Below are positions 53,209 to 60,736 of a stretch of 64,000 bases of DNA, piece after piece. Position numbers and translations under genes: made by a program. The notes under the pieces were generated by a model. The model did no database searches, had not been told where the DNA came from, and saw only the letters and a list, made by a program, of their open reading frames with translations. Origin of the DNA: Streptomyces sp. CB01373 (lineage in GTDB: Bacteria; Actinomycetota; Actinomycetes; Streptomycetales; Streptomycetaceae); NCBI RefSeq assembly GCF_002803075.1, contig NZ_NNBK01000018.1, forward strand, positions 36,373 through 100,372, read 5' to 3'. How positions within the stretch are numbered: the first letter of the stretch is position 1; the number at the start of each line of letters is the position of its first letter.

Positions 53209-53227
53209 GCCGGACCACCAGCAGGAA

Positions 53228-53259
53228 CGCCGCCGCGCCCCCCCAGTGGCGCGGCGGCG
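53228..53259 (+). terminator. Strong hairpin terminator after GH9
   Basis: Perfect 12-bp arms CGCCGCCGCGCC and GGCGCGGCGGCG with an 8-base loop, 20 bases after the cellulase stop. Confidence 0.75.
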
Positions 53260-53315
53260 CTGCCCCCCACGGCTGCGGACCTGCCGTCGGTACCACCGTC
53301 TCATCGCCGTGACCA

Positions 53316-53351
53316 GCGGGTATTTACGGGAAAGTACCCGCGCGGTACCGT
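53316..53351 (+). promoter_or_regulatory. Operator dyad and leaderless -10 of the toxin-antitoxin pair
   Basis: Perfect 7-bp arms GCGGGTA (53316-53322) and TACCCGC (53335-53341) flank a 12-base spacer. TACCGT at 53346-53351 is a -10 seven bases before the antitoxin ATG, indicating a leaderless transcript. The dyad fits autorepression by the RHH antitoxin. Confidence 0.6.
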
Positions 53352-53358
53352 GTGGGTC

Positions 53359-53604
53359 ATGCCAGCTCTCAATGTGGAGTTCAGCGACCGCGAGCTCGAG
53401 GACCTGCGCCAGATCGCCAAGGAACGCGGCACGTCGATGAAGGCACTCGTGCGCGAGGCCGCCGCCGCGGACATAGCCCGGCACCGGGCCCTCCAGGAGG
53501 GTGCCGAGGCCTTCCGGCGGTTCTTCACCGCACACGCGGACGAGTTCGCGACGGCCTTTCCCGAGGACGAGACGGCCACGAAGGGCGAGGGGCGGGCAGC
53601 CTGA
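53359..53604 (+). CDS. Ribbon-helix-helix antitoxin
   Basis: An 81-residue protein. The N-terminal RHH is ALNVEFSDRELEDLRQIAKE, RGTSMKALVREAAAADIARH, typical of VapB/Phd-like antitoxins. The acidic C-terminal tail would wrap the toxin. Its stop lies three bases before the Fic-like toxin start. Expected to bind the dyad just upstream. Confidence 0.82.
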   Translation: MPALNVEFSDRELEDLRQIAKERGTSMKALVREAAAADIARHRALQEGAEAFRRFFTAHADEFATAFPEDETATKGEGRAA

Positions 53605-53607
53605 CCG

Positions 53608-53985
53608 ATGACGACCGTCATCCACATCGACGTGCCCTGGCTGCTCCAGCGGCACGAGGAAGTCCTGCCGGACCAGCCCGCGGTGGACGACTTCTCGGCC
53701 CTGGTGGCCGCCGTCGCCCGCCACCGCGTCGACCCGCCGCGTCTCGGCGTCGACTCCGATCCCGCCTGGCGGGCCGCCGCCCTGCTGCACACCCTCGCCC
53801 TGCTCAAACCCCTGCCGTCGGCCAACGCCCGCTTCGCCTGCGCGACGGCCGTGGCCTACATGTACGTCAGCGGCGTCGGCATCGACCCGCCCTACGGCGC
53901 CCTCGTCGACCTCACCCGCGACCTGATGTCCGGCAAGACCGACGTCTACGGCGCCGCCGACCGCCTGCGCTCCTGGGAGATCTGA
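53608..53985 (+). CDS. Fic/Doc-family toxin with degenerate active site
   Basis: A 125-residue Doc-like protein. Start HIDVPWLLQRHEEVLPDQ and core DPAWRAAALLHTLALLKPLP, SANARFACATAVAYMYVSG align with Doc, but the catalytic motif HPFxDGNKR reads KPLPSANAR: the catalytic His is Lys, Asp is Ser, and only Asn and Arg remain. AMP- or phosphotransfer by the usual mechanism is therefore doubtful. It may be inactive, use another chemistry or act as a partner of the antitoxin. Follows the antitoxin by three bases. Confidence 0.78.
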   Translation: MTTVIHIDVPWLLQRHEEVLPDQPAVDDFSALVAAVARHRVDPPRLGVDSDPAWRAAALLHTLALLKPLPSANARFACATAVAYMYVSGVGIDPPYGALVDLTRDLMSGKTDVYGAADRLRSWEI

Positions 53986-54061
53986 CAGCCCTTGCCGCAT
54001 GCCCCCGGTGACGTCCCGCTTCCTGAATTTCCGTCAATGATGCCCGTGTTGTCTGCATGTC

Positions 54062-54087
54062 TTGTTGCGCGTCAATGAGCTGTGCAA
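54062..54087 (+). promoter_or_regulatory. Element shared with the gene at 41167 (TTGC-N15-GCAA)
   Basis: TTGTTGC (54062-54068) and TGTGCAA (54081-54087) with the same internal spacing as at 41011-41036. The start codon of the downstream paralog lies 158 bases from the first heptamer, nearly the same as at the other locus, although the intervening sequences are unrelated. Confidence 0.6.
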
Positions 54088-54219
54088 GGCTGAGCGGTCC
54101 GTGCGTGGGCAAGGGCCGGTTCTGAAGAGACAGTTGGGGAGTCGAGCCGAATCGTCCGCCGGCCGTGTGCCAGACCCGCGGGCCCGCTCCACACCGGTAC
54201 GTACCAAAGGAAGTCTTTC

Positions 54220-55857
54220 GTGCCCACCCCCCACCCCTCTCGTCCCCCCAGCCCGCCGCCCGGCTGGGTCCCCGGGGAGCCCGACGAATCCATCGCCGCC
54301 CGGCTCACCGGCAGCACCGACGAGGAAGTCGCCCACTGCGTCGCCCTGCTGATCGCGCGCCACTGGCAACCCGTCCACGACTACGCGGTGATCTGCCTCG
54401 CCTCGTCGGCGCCCCTCGCGGCCATGGTGACCTCGGCCGCCTTCCATCAGGTCTTCGACCGGCTGACCGTGGGCGAGCCCGGCGTCGCGCTGCGCCCCCG
54501 GCTGCTGCTGACCGTGCGGGACACGGTCCGGCTCTGGGCCGCCGAGGACCGTATATCCGCCGCGCTGCCCGAGCTGCACAAACCCGCCGGCGGCCGGGGC
54601 ATGCGGGCCGCCGCGTCCCTGGTCCCGGACAACCGCCGGCTCGCCCAGCGGTCCTTCGAGAACCTTGTCCCGGCCGCCCGGTGCCTGCTGTGGCACACCG
54701 AGGTCGAGGCCGAACCGCTCGATGTCCCGGCCGGGTTGCTGGGCATGGACGAGGAGACCGCCTTCCGCACGCTGGAAGAGGCCCGGGACAAGTTCCGCGA
54801 GGGCTGCCTGCGCGCCCACCGCGAACTCGCGACGGGCGACGACTGCCGGTATTACAACCGGCTGCTGGAGGCACCGATCCGCCGCGGCGGCGGTCTGCTG
54901 CCGGACGTCAAGCGGCACATGGACGACTGCCGCTACTGCCGGGACGCCGCCGCGCAGCTCGGCCTGCTGGAGAACGCGCCGGGCGTGCTGCTCGCCGAGG
55001 CGGTGCTCGGCTGGGGCGCCCGCCGATACTACGACTCCCGTCCGGGCCGCGCCGGACAGACCCCGCGCACGAAGGGCTCCGGCCGGCACGGTGGAAGACG
55101 GCCGGGCGGCGGCGGCCGTGGCTGGCCGCTGTCCCGGTTCGCCGCGCAGGGCCGCCGAGCCTCCGGCGGCCCGCGGTCGTCCCGGGCGCTGCGCACCGGC
55201 CTCGGCCTCGTCTCCGCCTCACTGCTCGCGACCGTGCTCGGCGTCAGCCTGTGGTCGCATGGCGACGGCACCGCCCCGGCCGCGTCCACCGGCGCGCGGG
55301 ACACGGCGCACGGCACCGACTCCGGCACCCCGCCCGACGGTTCCGCGACACCCCGCTTCACCGTGCCGTCCCCTTCGGCCGACGAGATCCGGCTGCGCAA
55401 CGTCGCGGCCGGACTGTGCCTGGCCGTGCGGGACGAGCCGAAGGCCGGGGCCGCCACCGAACTGGCCGAGTGCTCCTCGGCCTGGAACCAGCGGTGGACG
55501 CTGGAGGCCGACGGGCTGCTGAGCAGCGTCGCCGCCCCCGGCCTGTGCCTGGACTCGCACGCGGACGCGGGCGTGGTCGTCCTCGGCACCTGCGCCAAGG
55601 CCGGTGACGAGCGGGGCCCCGACGTGCGCTACGGCATCAGCGCGCAGGGGGAGTTGCTGCCCCGCTGGGGCGAAGGACTCGCGCTCACCACCGCCGCGGC
55701 GCAGGCGGAGGCGGACATCGTCGTCAAGGTCGACGACGGCACCGCCGCGCAGCGCTGGTCGGCCGAGCCCGTATCGGTGACTCCGGGCCCGCTCTCGGTC
55801 GCCGGGACGAGCGCCCCGCCCACCCACCGGCCCACACCACCGGACGTCACGGCGTAA
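54220..55857 (+). CDS. ECF-sigma-like/zinc anti-sigma/membrane/lectin fusion protein 2
   Basis: A 545-residue paralog of the protein at 41167. Region 2-like (about 42-105: LLIARHWQPVHDYAVICL, AAFHQVF) and region 4-like (about 140-200: SFENLVPAARCLLWHTEVEA, EEARDKFREGCLRAHREL). Zinc motif His233-x3-Cys237-x2-Cys240, the same residue numbers as in protein 1. Short basic linker, membrane helix about 324-346 (LRTGLGLVSASLLATVLGVS), then a beta-trefoil lectin about 390-515 (NVAAGLCLAV, GLCLDSHADAG, QRWTLEADG). It lacks the long Pro/Gly linker. GTG with AAAGGAAG upstream. Same inferred role as protein 1. Confidence 0.82.
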   Translation: MPTPHPSRPPSPPPGWVPGEPDESIAARLTGSTDEEVAHCVALLIARHWQPVHDYAVICLASSAPLAAMVTSAAFHQVFDRLTVGEPGVALRPRLLLTVRDTVRLWAAEDRISAALPELHKPAGGRGMRAAASLVPDNRRLAQRSFENLVPAARCLLWHTEVEAEPLDVPAGLLGMDEETAFRTLEEARDKFREGCLRAHRELATGDDCRYYNRLLEAPIRRGGGLLPDVKRHMDDCRYCRDAAAQLGLLENAPGVLLAEAVLGWGARRYYDSRPGRAGQTPRTKGSGRHGGRRPGGGGRGWPLSRFAAQGRRASGGPRSSRALRTGLGLVSASLLATVLGVSLWSHGDGTAPAASTGARDTAHGTDSGTPPDGSATPRFTVPSPSADEIRLRNVAAGLCLAVRDEPKAGAATELAECSSAWNQRWTLEADGLLSSVAAPGLCLDSHADAGVVVLGTCAKAGDERGPDVRYGISAQGELLPRWGEGLALTTAAAQAEADIVVKVDDGTAAQRWSAEPVSVTPGPLSVAGTSAPPTHRPTPPDVTA

Positions 55858-55904
55858 TCCGGGGCGACCGCCGCCGGCGCCCGACGCGTCGGCCCAGCAC
55901 GGAA

Positions 55905-55941
55905 GGCTTCCAGCGCCGCACCTCCTGCCGGGCTGGAAGCC
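55905..55941. terminator. Hairpin between convergent genes
   Basis: Perfect 10-bp arms GGCTTCCAGC and GCTGGAAGCC with a 17-base loop in the gap after fusion protein 2 and before the convergent hydrolase end. Confidence 0.6.
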
Positions 55942-56043
55942 GCCCGTGAGCGGGGTCGGGAGCCTCGCTGAGTGGTTGCGTGCACCCGACCGTACTGGCC
56001 GGTCGGCAGCGCTCAGCAGCCCCCGGAGCGGACCGTCCGGTCG

Positions 56044-56739
56044 TCAGTTCAGGGCCGCGGCCTTGGCCAGGAGCGCGGCCAGTTCTCGGGGCCGGGAGAA
56101 CATCGGCCAGTGGCCGGTGTCCATCTCCACCAGATTCCAGCGCTCGCTCCTGAGTGCCTCGGCCACGGCGGGCATCGGCTCGGGCCCGTCCAGCAGGCAC
56201 TTGACGTACGTCGCCGGCAGCTCGCCGACGGGGTGCCGCAGCACGGCCGGCTCGGTGAGCGTGGCGCCGGGGTGCGGTGTGCCCTCGGTGACGATGCGGT
56301 GGATCTGCTCGTCGGTCAGTTCCTGGCCGGCGTAGTCGTCCGGGGGCAGCGGCGGCCAGAAGCCGCCGTGCGCGTCGAGCGCACGGCGGACGTCGTCGCT
56401 GTCGAAACCCGACAGGAACGGCCGGCCGTCGACCGGCACGTTGGAGTCCACGAACACCACGCGCCGCAGCCGGCCGCCGATCCGCTCGGCCGCCTGGCCG
56501 ACCGGGATGCCCGAGTAGCTGTGCCCGACCAGGACCACGTCCCGCAGGTCGCGGCGCTCCACGTGGCCGACGATGTCCTGGACGTGGGTCTGCTGCCCGG
56601 CCGGCAGGTCCTTCTTCTCGGCGAGACCGCTGAGGCTGAGGGCGTGCACGTCGTGCCCGGCCTCGCGCAGGCCGGGCAGCACCTCGTCCCACGCCCAGGC
56701 ACCCAGCCAGGCGCCCGCCACCAATACGAAGTGAGTCAT
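56044..56739 (-). CDS. Alpha/beta-fold hydrolase (small esterase type)
   Basis: A 231-residue hydrolase beginning MTHFVLVAGAWLGAWAWDEV (oxyanion hole), nucleophile elbow VVLVGHSYSG, and VFVDSNVPVDGRPF. The C-terminal MDTGHWPMFSRP supplies the catalytic His. It resembles EstC/salicylate-esterase-like proteins. ATG with GGTGG upstream; substrate unknown. Confidence 0.86.
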   Translation of the reverse strand: MTHFVLVAGAWLGAWAWDEVLPGLREAGHDVHALSLSGLAEKKDLPAGQQTHVQDIVGHVERRDLRDVVLVGHSYSGIPVGQAAERIGGRLRRVVFVDSNVPVDGRPFLSGFDSDDVRRALDAHGGFWPPLPPDDYAGQELTDEQIHRIVTEGTPHPGATLTEPAVLRHPVGELPATYVKCLLDGPEPMPAVAEALRSERWNLVEMDTGHWPMFSRPRELAALLAKAAALN

Positions 56740-56792
56740 GTCCACCAACGTATCCCCGGGGTGTGACAACGCCCCGCGCACCGAGCGCCGTA

Positions 56793-56829
56793 GGTCCGGG
56801 AGGGCGGCGGCGCGCCGCCCTCCCGGACC
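56793..56829 (-). terminator. Very strong hairpin after the NCS1 permease
   Basis: 16-bp perfect arms beginning GGTCCGGGAGGGCGGC with a 5-base loop, immediately after the minus-strand permease stop. The longest stem seen in the window. Confidence 0.8.
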
Positions 56830-56831
56830 GG

Positions 56832-58433
56832 TCAGCCGGCCTTCGCGGGCACCACCGCCGCGCCGCCGTCCGGCGCGCCCGGTCCGGTGACCGGCGGCAC
56901 CGGGACGTCGACGGCACGCACCAGCCGCGGGCCCTCGGGACCGTAGACCGCCCGGGGCTCGGGGAACAGCCACAGCAGCGCGAGGAACAGCACCGCGGCC
57001 GACGCCAGCGACAGCGGCAGGCTGATGTCGACGCCGTTCGCCACGTCGCCCAGGGGGCCGACGAACTGCCCGGGGATGTTGGTGAACAGCACCCCGATCA
57101 GCGCCGACACCCACCAGGCGGTCAGTCCGCGCCAGTTCCAGCCGTGGGTGAACCAGTAACGCCCGCCGCGCTGACGGCGGTTGAAGACCTGGAGCGCGTC
57201 CGGGTCGTACCAGCCGCGGCGGGTCCAGAAGCCGAGCATCATCACGACCATCCACGGCGTGGTGCAGGTGACGATCATCGTGGCGAACGTGGAGATCGAC
57301 TGCACCAGGTTCAGCGCGAACCGCCCGATGAAGATGAACGCGAAGGCCAGCAGACCCACCAGCACCGTCGCCCGCACCCGGGACAGCCACGGGACCACCG
57401 AGGCGAAGTCGAGGCCGGTGCCGTACAGGGAGGTCGTGCCGGTCGACATGCCGCCGATCAGCGCGAGCAGGCACACCGGCAGGAAGAACCAGCTCGGCGA
57501 GATCGCGAGCAGTCCGCCCACGAAGTCCGGAGCGTCGGCGTCGACGTACGAGGGGGCCTTGGTGGCGATGATGCTCGCCGTCGCCAGACCGAAGACGAAC
57601 GGCAGCAGGGTGGCGATCTGCGCCAGGAACGCGGCGCCGACCACGCGGCGACGCGGGGCGTCGGCCGGGATGTAGCGCGACCAGTCGCCGAGGAACGCGC
57701 CGAACGACACCGGGTTGGACAGCACGATCAGGGCCGCGCCGATGAACGACGGCCAGAACATGGACCGCGTGGCCGCGTCCGCCGAGGCGGTGAACACCCC
57801 GGCGTACCCCGGGTCGAAGTCGCCGGCGAACGCGATCGCGCCGAGCAGGAACAGCACGCTCGCCGAGGTCACCGCGATCTTGTTGACGAACAGCATGAAG
57901 CGGAAGCCGTAGACGCACACCACGAGGACCAGCGCGGCGAACACCGCGTAGGCGACCGCGTACGACGCGGTGCCGCGCGGCAGCCCGAAGAGCCGGTGCG
58001 CGCCGCCGACCAGGGCGTCGCCGGAGCTCCACACCGAGATGGAGAAGAACGCGGTGGCGGTCAGCAGCGACAGGAACGAGCCGACCACCCGGCCGTGGAC
58101 ACCCAGGTGCGCCGAGGAGGAGACGGCGTTGTTGGTGCCGTTGACGGGGCCGAACACCGCCATCGGACACAGGATCAGCGCGCCCGCGACGACCCCGAGG
58201 AGGGTGGCCGCCAGGCCCTGCCAGAAGGAGAGGCCGAACAGGATCGGGAAGGCGCCCAGGACACAGGTGGAGAAGGTGTTCGCGCCGCCGAAGGCGATGC
58301 GGAACAGGTCCAGGGGCCGGGCGGAGCGGTCGGCGTCGGGGATGCGCTCGATGCCGTGGGTCTCGACCTCGGTGAGGGACGGCGCGGCGGGGGAGGGGGC
58401 AGGCGGGGCCTGCGGTGACTGTTGCGGGGACAT
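56832..58433 (-). CDS. NCS1-family purine/cytosine permease
   Basis: A 533-residue transporter with twelve predicted helices. The N-terminal block IERIPDADRSARPLDLFRIA and GANTFSTCVLGAFPILFGLS is typical of nucleobase:cation symporter-1, as are SNPVSFGAFLGDWSRYIPAD and the GTGLDFASVVPW region. Import of cytosine, allantoin or another nucleobase is likely; no catabolic genes are adjacent. A long hairpin terminates it. Confidence 0.88.
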   Translation of the reverse strand: MSPQQSPQAPPAPSPAAPSLTEVETHGIERIPDADRSARPLDLFRIAFGGANTFSTCVLGAFPILFGLSFWQGLAATLLGVVAGALILCPMAVFGPVNGTNNAVSSSAHLGVHGRVVGSFLSLLTATAFFSISVWSSGDALVGGAHRLFGLPRGTASYAVAYAVFAALVLVVCVYGFRFMLFVNKIAVTSASVLFLLGAIAFAGDFDPGYAGVFTASADAATRSMFWPSFIGAALIVLSNPVSFGAFLGDWSRYIPADAPRRRVVGAAFLAQIATLLPFVFGLATASIIATKAPSYVDADAPDFVGGLLAISPSWFFLPVCLLALIGGMSTGTTSLYGTGLDFASVVPWLSRVRATVLVGLLAFAFIFIGRFALNLVQSISTFATMIVTCTTPWMVVMMLGFWTRRGWYDPDALQVFNRRQRGGRYWFTHGWNWRGLTAWWVSALIGVLFTNIPGQFVGPLGDVANGVDISLPLSLASAAVLFLALLWLFPEPRAVYGPEGPRLVRAVDVPVPPVTGPGAPDGGAAVVPAKAG

Positions 58434-58648
58434 GGGGGCTCCATCGGAGGACGGCGGTGGAGCGCCTGGTGGCGCGGCGGGTGGACGGGTGCTCGCCGGC
58501 GCGGGGTGTGCGGCGGGAAGATCACCGTTCTCGGGGGTCCGCTGACGCTAAGACGCCGCACCCGGACCACACCAGAGGACGGTTCATCCATCTTTCCCGC
58601 CCCCGCTGGACGAATCCTCCACCCTCCGCTCACCCTCCACCCTCCAGT

Positions 58649-59215
58649 TCACCCCTCCGTGTCGTGAGCGTCCTCGCCGTGGGTGCCCTCGGGCCGGGCG
58701 TCGGGCCCCTGGGCCCGGACCCGCTGCACGTGTTCCAGCGACGCGCGCAGTTCGCCGAGCCACTCGTCGGTGTGCCGCTGGACCAGGCGCACGCACCAGG
58801 CGAGGGCGTCACTGCGGCTACGGGCGACGCCGCCCGCGATCAGGGTGTCGAGGACCTGGCGCTCGGGCTGGCGCAGCCGCGTCATGACGGGCGCGGCGAC
58901 ATGCGTGAACAGGGCGCGCCGCCCGTCGCACTCCACGCCCCAGGACACCTTCCGGCCGAACCGGTGCTCGCCCTCGCGGGCCACCGCCATCCGGTCCTCG
59001 CGGGTGCGCTCCCGGAACTCCCGCACCCGGCCCTCGACGGCCGCCTCCCGCTCCGCGGACCCGGCGTCCCCGGCGAGCCGGGGTGCGGGAATCCGGCCGA
59101 TGACGGTGATCTCCTCGCGGTCCACCGCCACCTCGACCAGTTCCTCGAACAGATCGTCCGGCAGCCGGCCGGCGAACCAGCCGCGCACTTTCTCCAGCTG
59201 CTCTGTCGTAATCAT
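58649..59215 (-). CDS. Unknown actinomycete protein with RHH-like C-terminus
   Basis: A 188-residue protein. The N-terminal part (MITTEQLEKVRGWFAGRLPD, DREEITVIGRIPAP) is acidic. The middle (VEGRVREFRERTREDRMAVA) is helical. The C-terminal part TLIAGGVARSRSDALAWCVRLVQ resembles a ribbon-helix-helix DNA-binding or dimerisation segment. I do not recognise the family. A perfect palindrome abuts the start codon, which suggests tight autoregulation; no ribosome site is visible, so the transcript may be leaderless. Confidence 0.72.
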   Translation of the reverse strand: MITTEQLEKVRGWFAGRLPDDLFEELVEVAVDREEITVIGRIPAPRLAGDAGSAEREAAVEGRVREFRERTREDRMAVAREGEHRFGRKVSWGVECDGRRALFTHVAAPVMTRLRQPERQVLDTLIAGGVARSRSDALAWCVRLVQRHTDEWLGELRASLEHVQRVRAQGPDARPEGTHGEDAHDTEG

Positions 59216-59229
59216 GTAATGACCATTAC
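59216..59229. promoter_or_regulatory. Palindrome GTAATG-AC-CATTAC at a start codon
   Basis: A perfect 6-bp-arm dyad, AT-rich, directly upstream of the minus-strand ATG at 59215. In that position a bound protein would block transcription or initiation. The RHH-like product is a candidate binder. Confidence 0.55.
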
Positions 59230-59539
59230 GCGACACGACCTTGAACACAAGGGGTCATGGACCAGTCCGCCGAGAGCGGAACAGGACTGTTTCAGGACGA
59301 TTGGCGGACATTGGGAAACAGGCCATTCGGCCGGATCCGATGATCGTCGGGCCCGTGGGCAAAGGGCCGTCGCGGCGGCGTTCCGTGACTTCACGCCACT
59401 GATTCAATACGCAAGGTTACCGAAACCCGCGGGTTCGACGTGAGTTTCCGTCGCGGACTCGGCAGACTCCAGCACGCCGCCCCGGCATCGACCGAGCCCG
59501 GACCGGCACCCGACGACTTCCGGCGGAAGGAAGCGCACG
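59230..59539. other. Gene-free stretch upstream of inhibitor remnant
   Basis: About 310 bases without a credible gene. It contains an inverted repeat CTGTTTC (59287-59293) and GAAACAG (59315-59321), and a moderately AT-rich segment near 59400-59420 that may be the old promoter of the inhibitor gene. Confidence 0.45.
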
Positions 59540-59667
59540 ATGCGGAACGCCGCACGCTGGGCAGCGACTCTCGGCCTGACGGCCCCGACGCCTTCCGGCA
59601 CGGCAAGCGCACCTACTCCGACGAGTGCGTGAAGAACGCTTCGGTGACGAGCGTCTTCGCGTTCTGA
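59540..59667 (+). pseudogene. Collapsed subtilisin-inhibitor (SSI/sti1) gene
   Basis: An ATG with GGAAGGA upstream begins the SSI-type signal peptide MRNAARWAATLGLTA, then runs out of frame. In a different frame the DNA ends with GKRTYSDECVKNASVTSVFA followed by F and stop, matching the conserved C-terminus of Streptomyces subtilisin inhibitors (ECxxN...SVFAF). Family members are about 144 residues; here only about 42 codons remain. About 100 codons have been lost with a frame change, probably around 59582-59610. Confidence 0.75.
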
Positions 59668-59699
59668 GAGCCGGAATCGCGCGTCCCACGCGCACCTGG

Positions 59700-59728
59700 A
59701 GGCCCCGTGGCTGGGGAGCGCGGGGCCT
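59700..59728 (+). terminator. Hairpin after the inhibitor remnant
   Basis: 8-bp arms AGGCCCCG and CGGGGCCT with a 13-base loop, 33 bases after the remnant stop. Probably the original terminator of the inhibitor gene. Confidence 0.5.
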
Positions 59729-59829
59729 GCGGCGGGGACGGGGCGATTCCGTACCAGGGGCCGGCGGGCGGTGTGGGGCCGCCCGCCGGCCCCTGCACAG
59801 GCCGCGGTGCCCCCGAGGTGGGGCGCCCG

Positions 59830-60072
59830 CTACGCCCGGTCGCGGTGGCTGGTGTCGCACCAGGGGTAGCGGCGGCTGCGGCGGCAGGTGCACAGGGCGA
59901 CACGAAAGCGGTCCGAGAAGACGATGCTGCCGTCCTCCAGTTCCACCTCGACCGGCCCGTCGACCAGGATCGGACCGCGGCGCCGCATCGTGACCCGGCG
60001 GGGCGGACCGGGCCGCGGACCGTCCGCGGAGGTGTTCGGGTTGTCACCCTTGTCCGGGCGGGCGTTCGGCAC
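59830..60072 (-). CDS. CDGSH iron-sulfur domain protein
   Basis: An 80-residue protein with the 2Fe-2S CDGSH signature CTCRRSRRYPWCDTSH (three Cys and one His). An acidic VEVELEDGSIVFSDRF segment precedes it. CDGSH proteins store or transfer clusters and sense redox state. GTG overlaps the end of the methyltransferase gene by 29 bases, so it is the last cistron of a three-gene unit. Confidence 0.87.
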   Translation of the reverse strand: MPNARPDKGDNPNTSADGPRPGPPRRVTMRRRGPILVDGPVEVELEDGSIVFSDRFRVALCTCRRSRRYPWCDTSHRDRA

Positions 60073-60736
60073 GGATCACCACCAGCTCTTCCTTCTCGTC
60101 GGCCGCTTCCGCCGCGGACAGCAGACCGCTCTCCCGCAGCCAGCCGCGCCGCGACCGCAGTACGGGTCCGAAGGCGATGCGGCGGCGGCGCACCACCGCC
60201 GCCTCGAGGCCGGCCGCGCGCAGCCGGTGCAGGCTGCGGTCGGGATCGCTCAGCGCGGAGTGCACGACCAGCAGCACGCCCCCGGGCCGCAGCAGCCGGG
60301 GCGCGTCCCGGCAGATCCGGTCCAGGGCGAGCCGCCCGTCGCGGCCCGCGTCCCAGGCCCGGCGCCTGCCGCGCGGCCCGCGCCGGGTGTCGGGGGCCGG
60401 GACGTACGGCGGGTTGGCCAGGACCACGTCGAACGACCGTCCGCGCACCGGACCGAAGAGGTCCCCGCGGTGGATGCGGACCGGAAGCCGGCTGAGCCGG
60501 GCGTTGAGCCGGGCCGTCCACACCGCGCGCCAGGACACGTCCACCGCCGTCACCCGTGCGCCCCTCCGGGCGGCCACCAGCGCCAGTGCGCCGCTCCCGG
60601 TGCCCACGTCGAGGACTCGCGCGCCCGGCTTCCACGGTTCGTCGGACAGGGCCTCGGCCAGCAGCGCGGTGTCATCCTGCGGGGCGTAGACACCCGGAAG
60701 CACCAGTGCGTTCACATCCGGCGGGTACCCCGGCAT
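60044..60736 (-). CDS. HemK/PrmC-type class I methyltransferase
   Basis: A 230-residue SAM methyltransferase: motif I VLDVGTGSGALALVAARRGA, motif IV VVLANPPYVPAPDTR (NPPY, typical of glutamine or base N-methylation), and LRPGGVLLVVHSAL. It resembles the HemK2/MTQ2 branch acting on protein glutamine. The ATG directly abuts the stop of the metalloenzyme gene, so translation is coupled; no ribosome site is seen. Confidence 0.85.
   Translation of the reverse strand: MPGYPPDVNALVLPGVYAPQDDTALLAEALSDEPWKPGARVLDVGTGSGALALVAARRGARVTAVDVSWRAVWTARLNARLSRLPVRIHRGDLFGPVRGRSFDVVLANPPYVPAPDTRRGPRGRRRAWDAGRDGRLALDRICRDAPRLLRPGGVLLVVHSALSDPDRSLHRLRAAGLEAAVVRRRRIAFGPVLRSRRGWLRESGLLSAAEAADEKEELVVIRAERPPGQG

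Noticed and set aside
59440..59667. Plus-strand 75-residue frame ending in SVFAF
   Set aside because: Only its last about 22 codons are meaningful (SSI C-terminus); the start lies upstream of the true signal-peptide start and is not a gene on its own.
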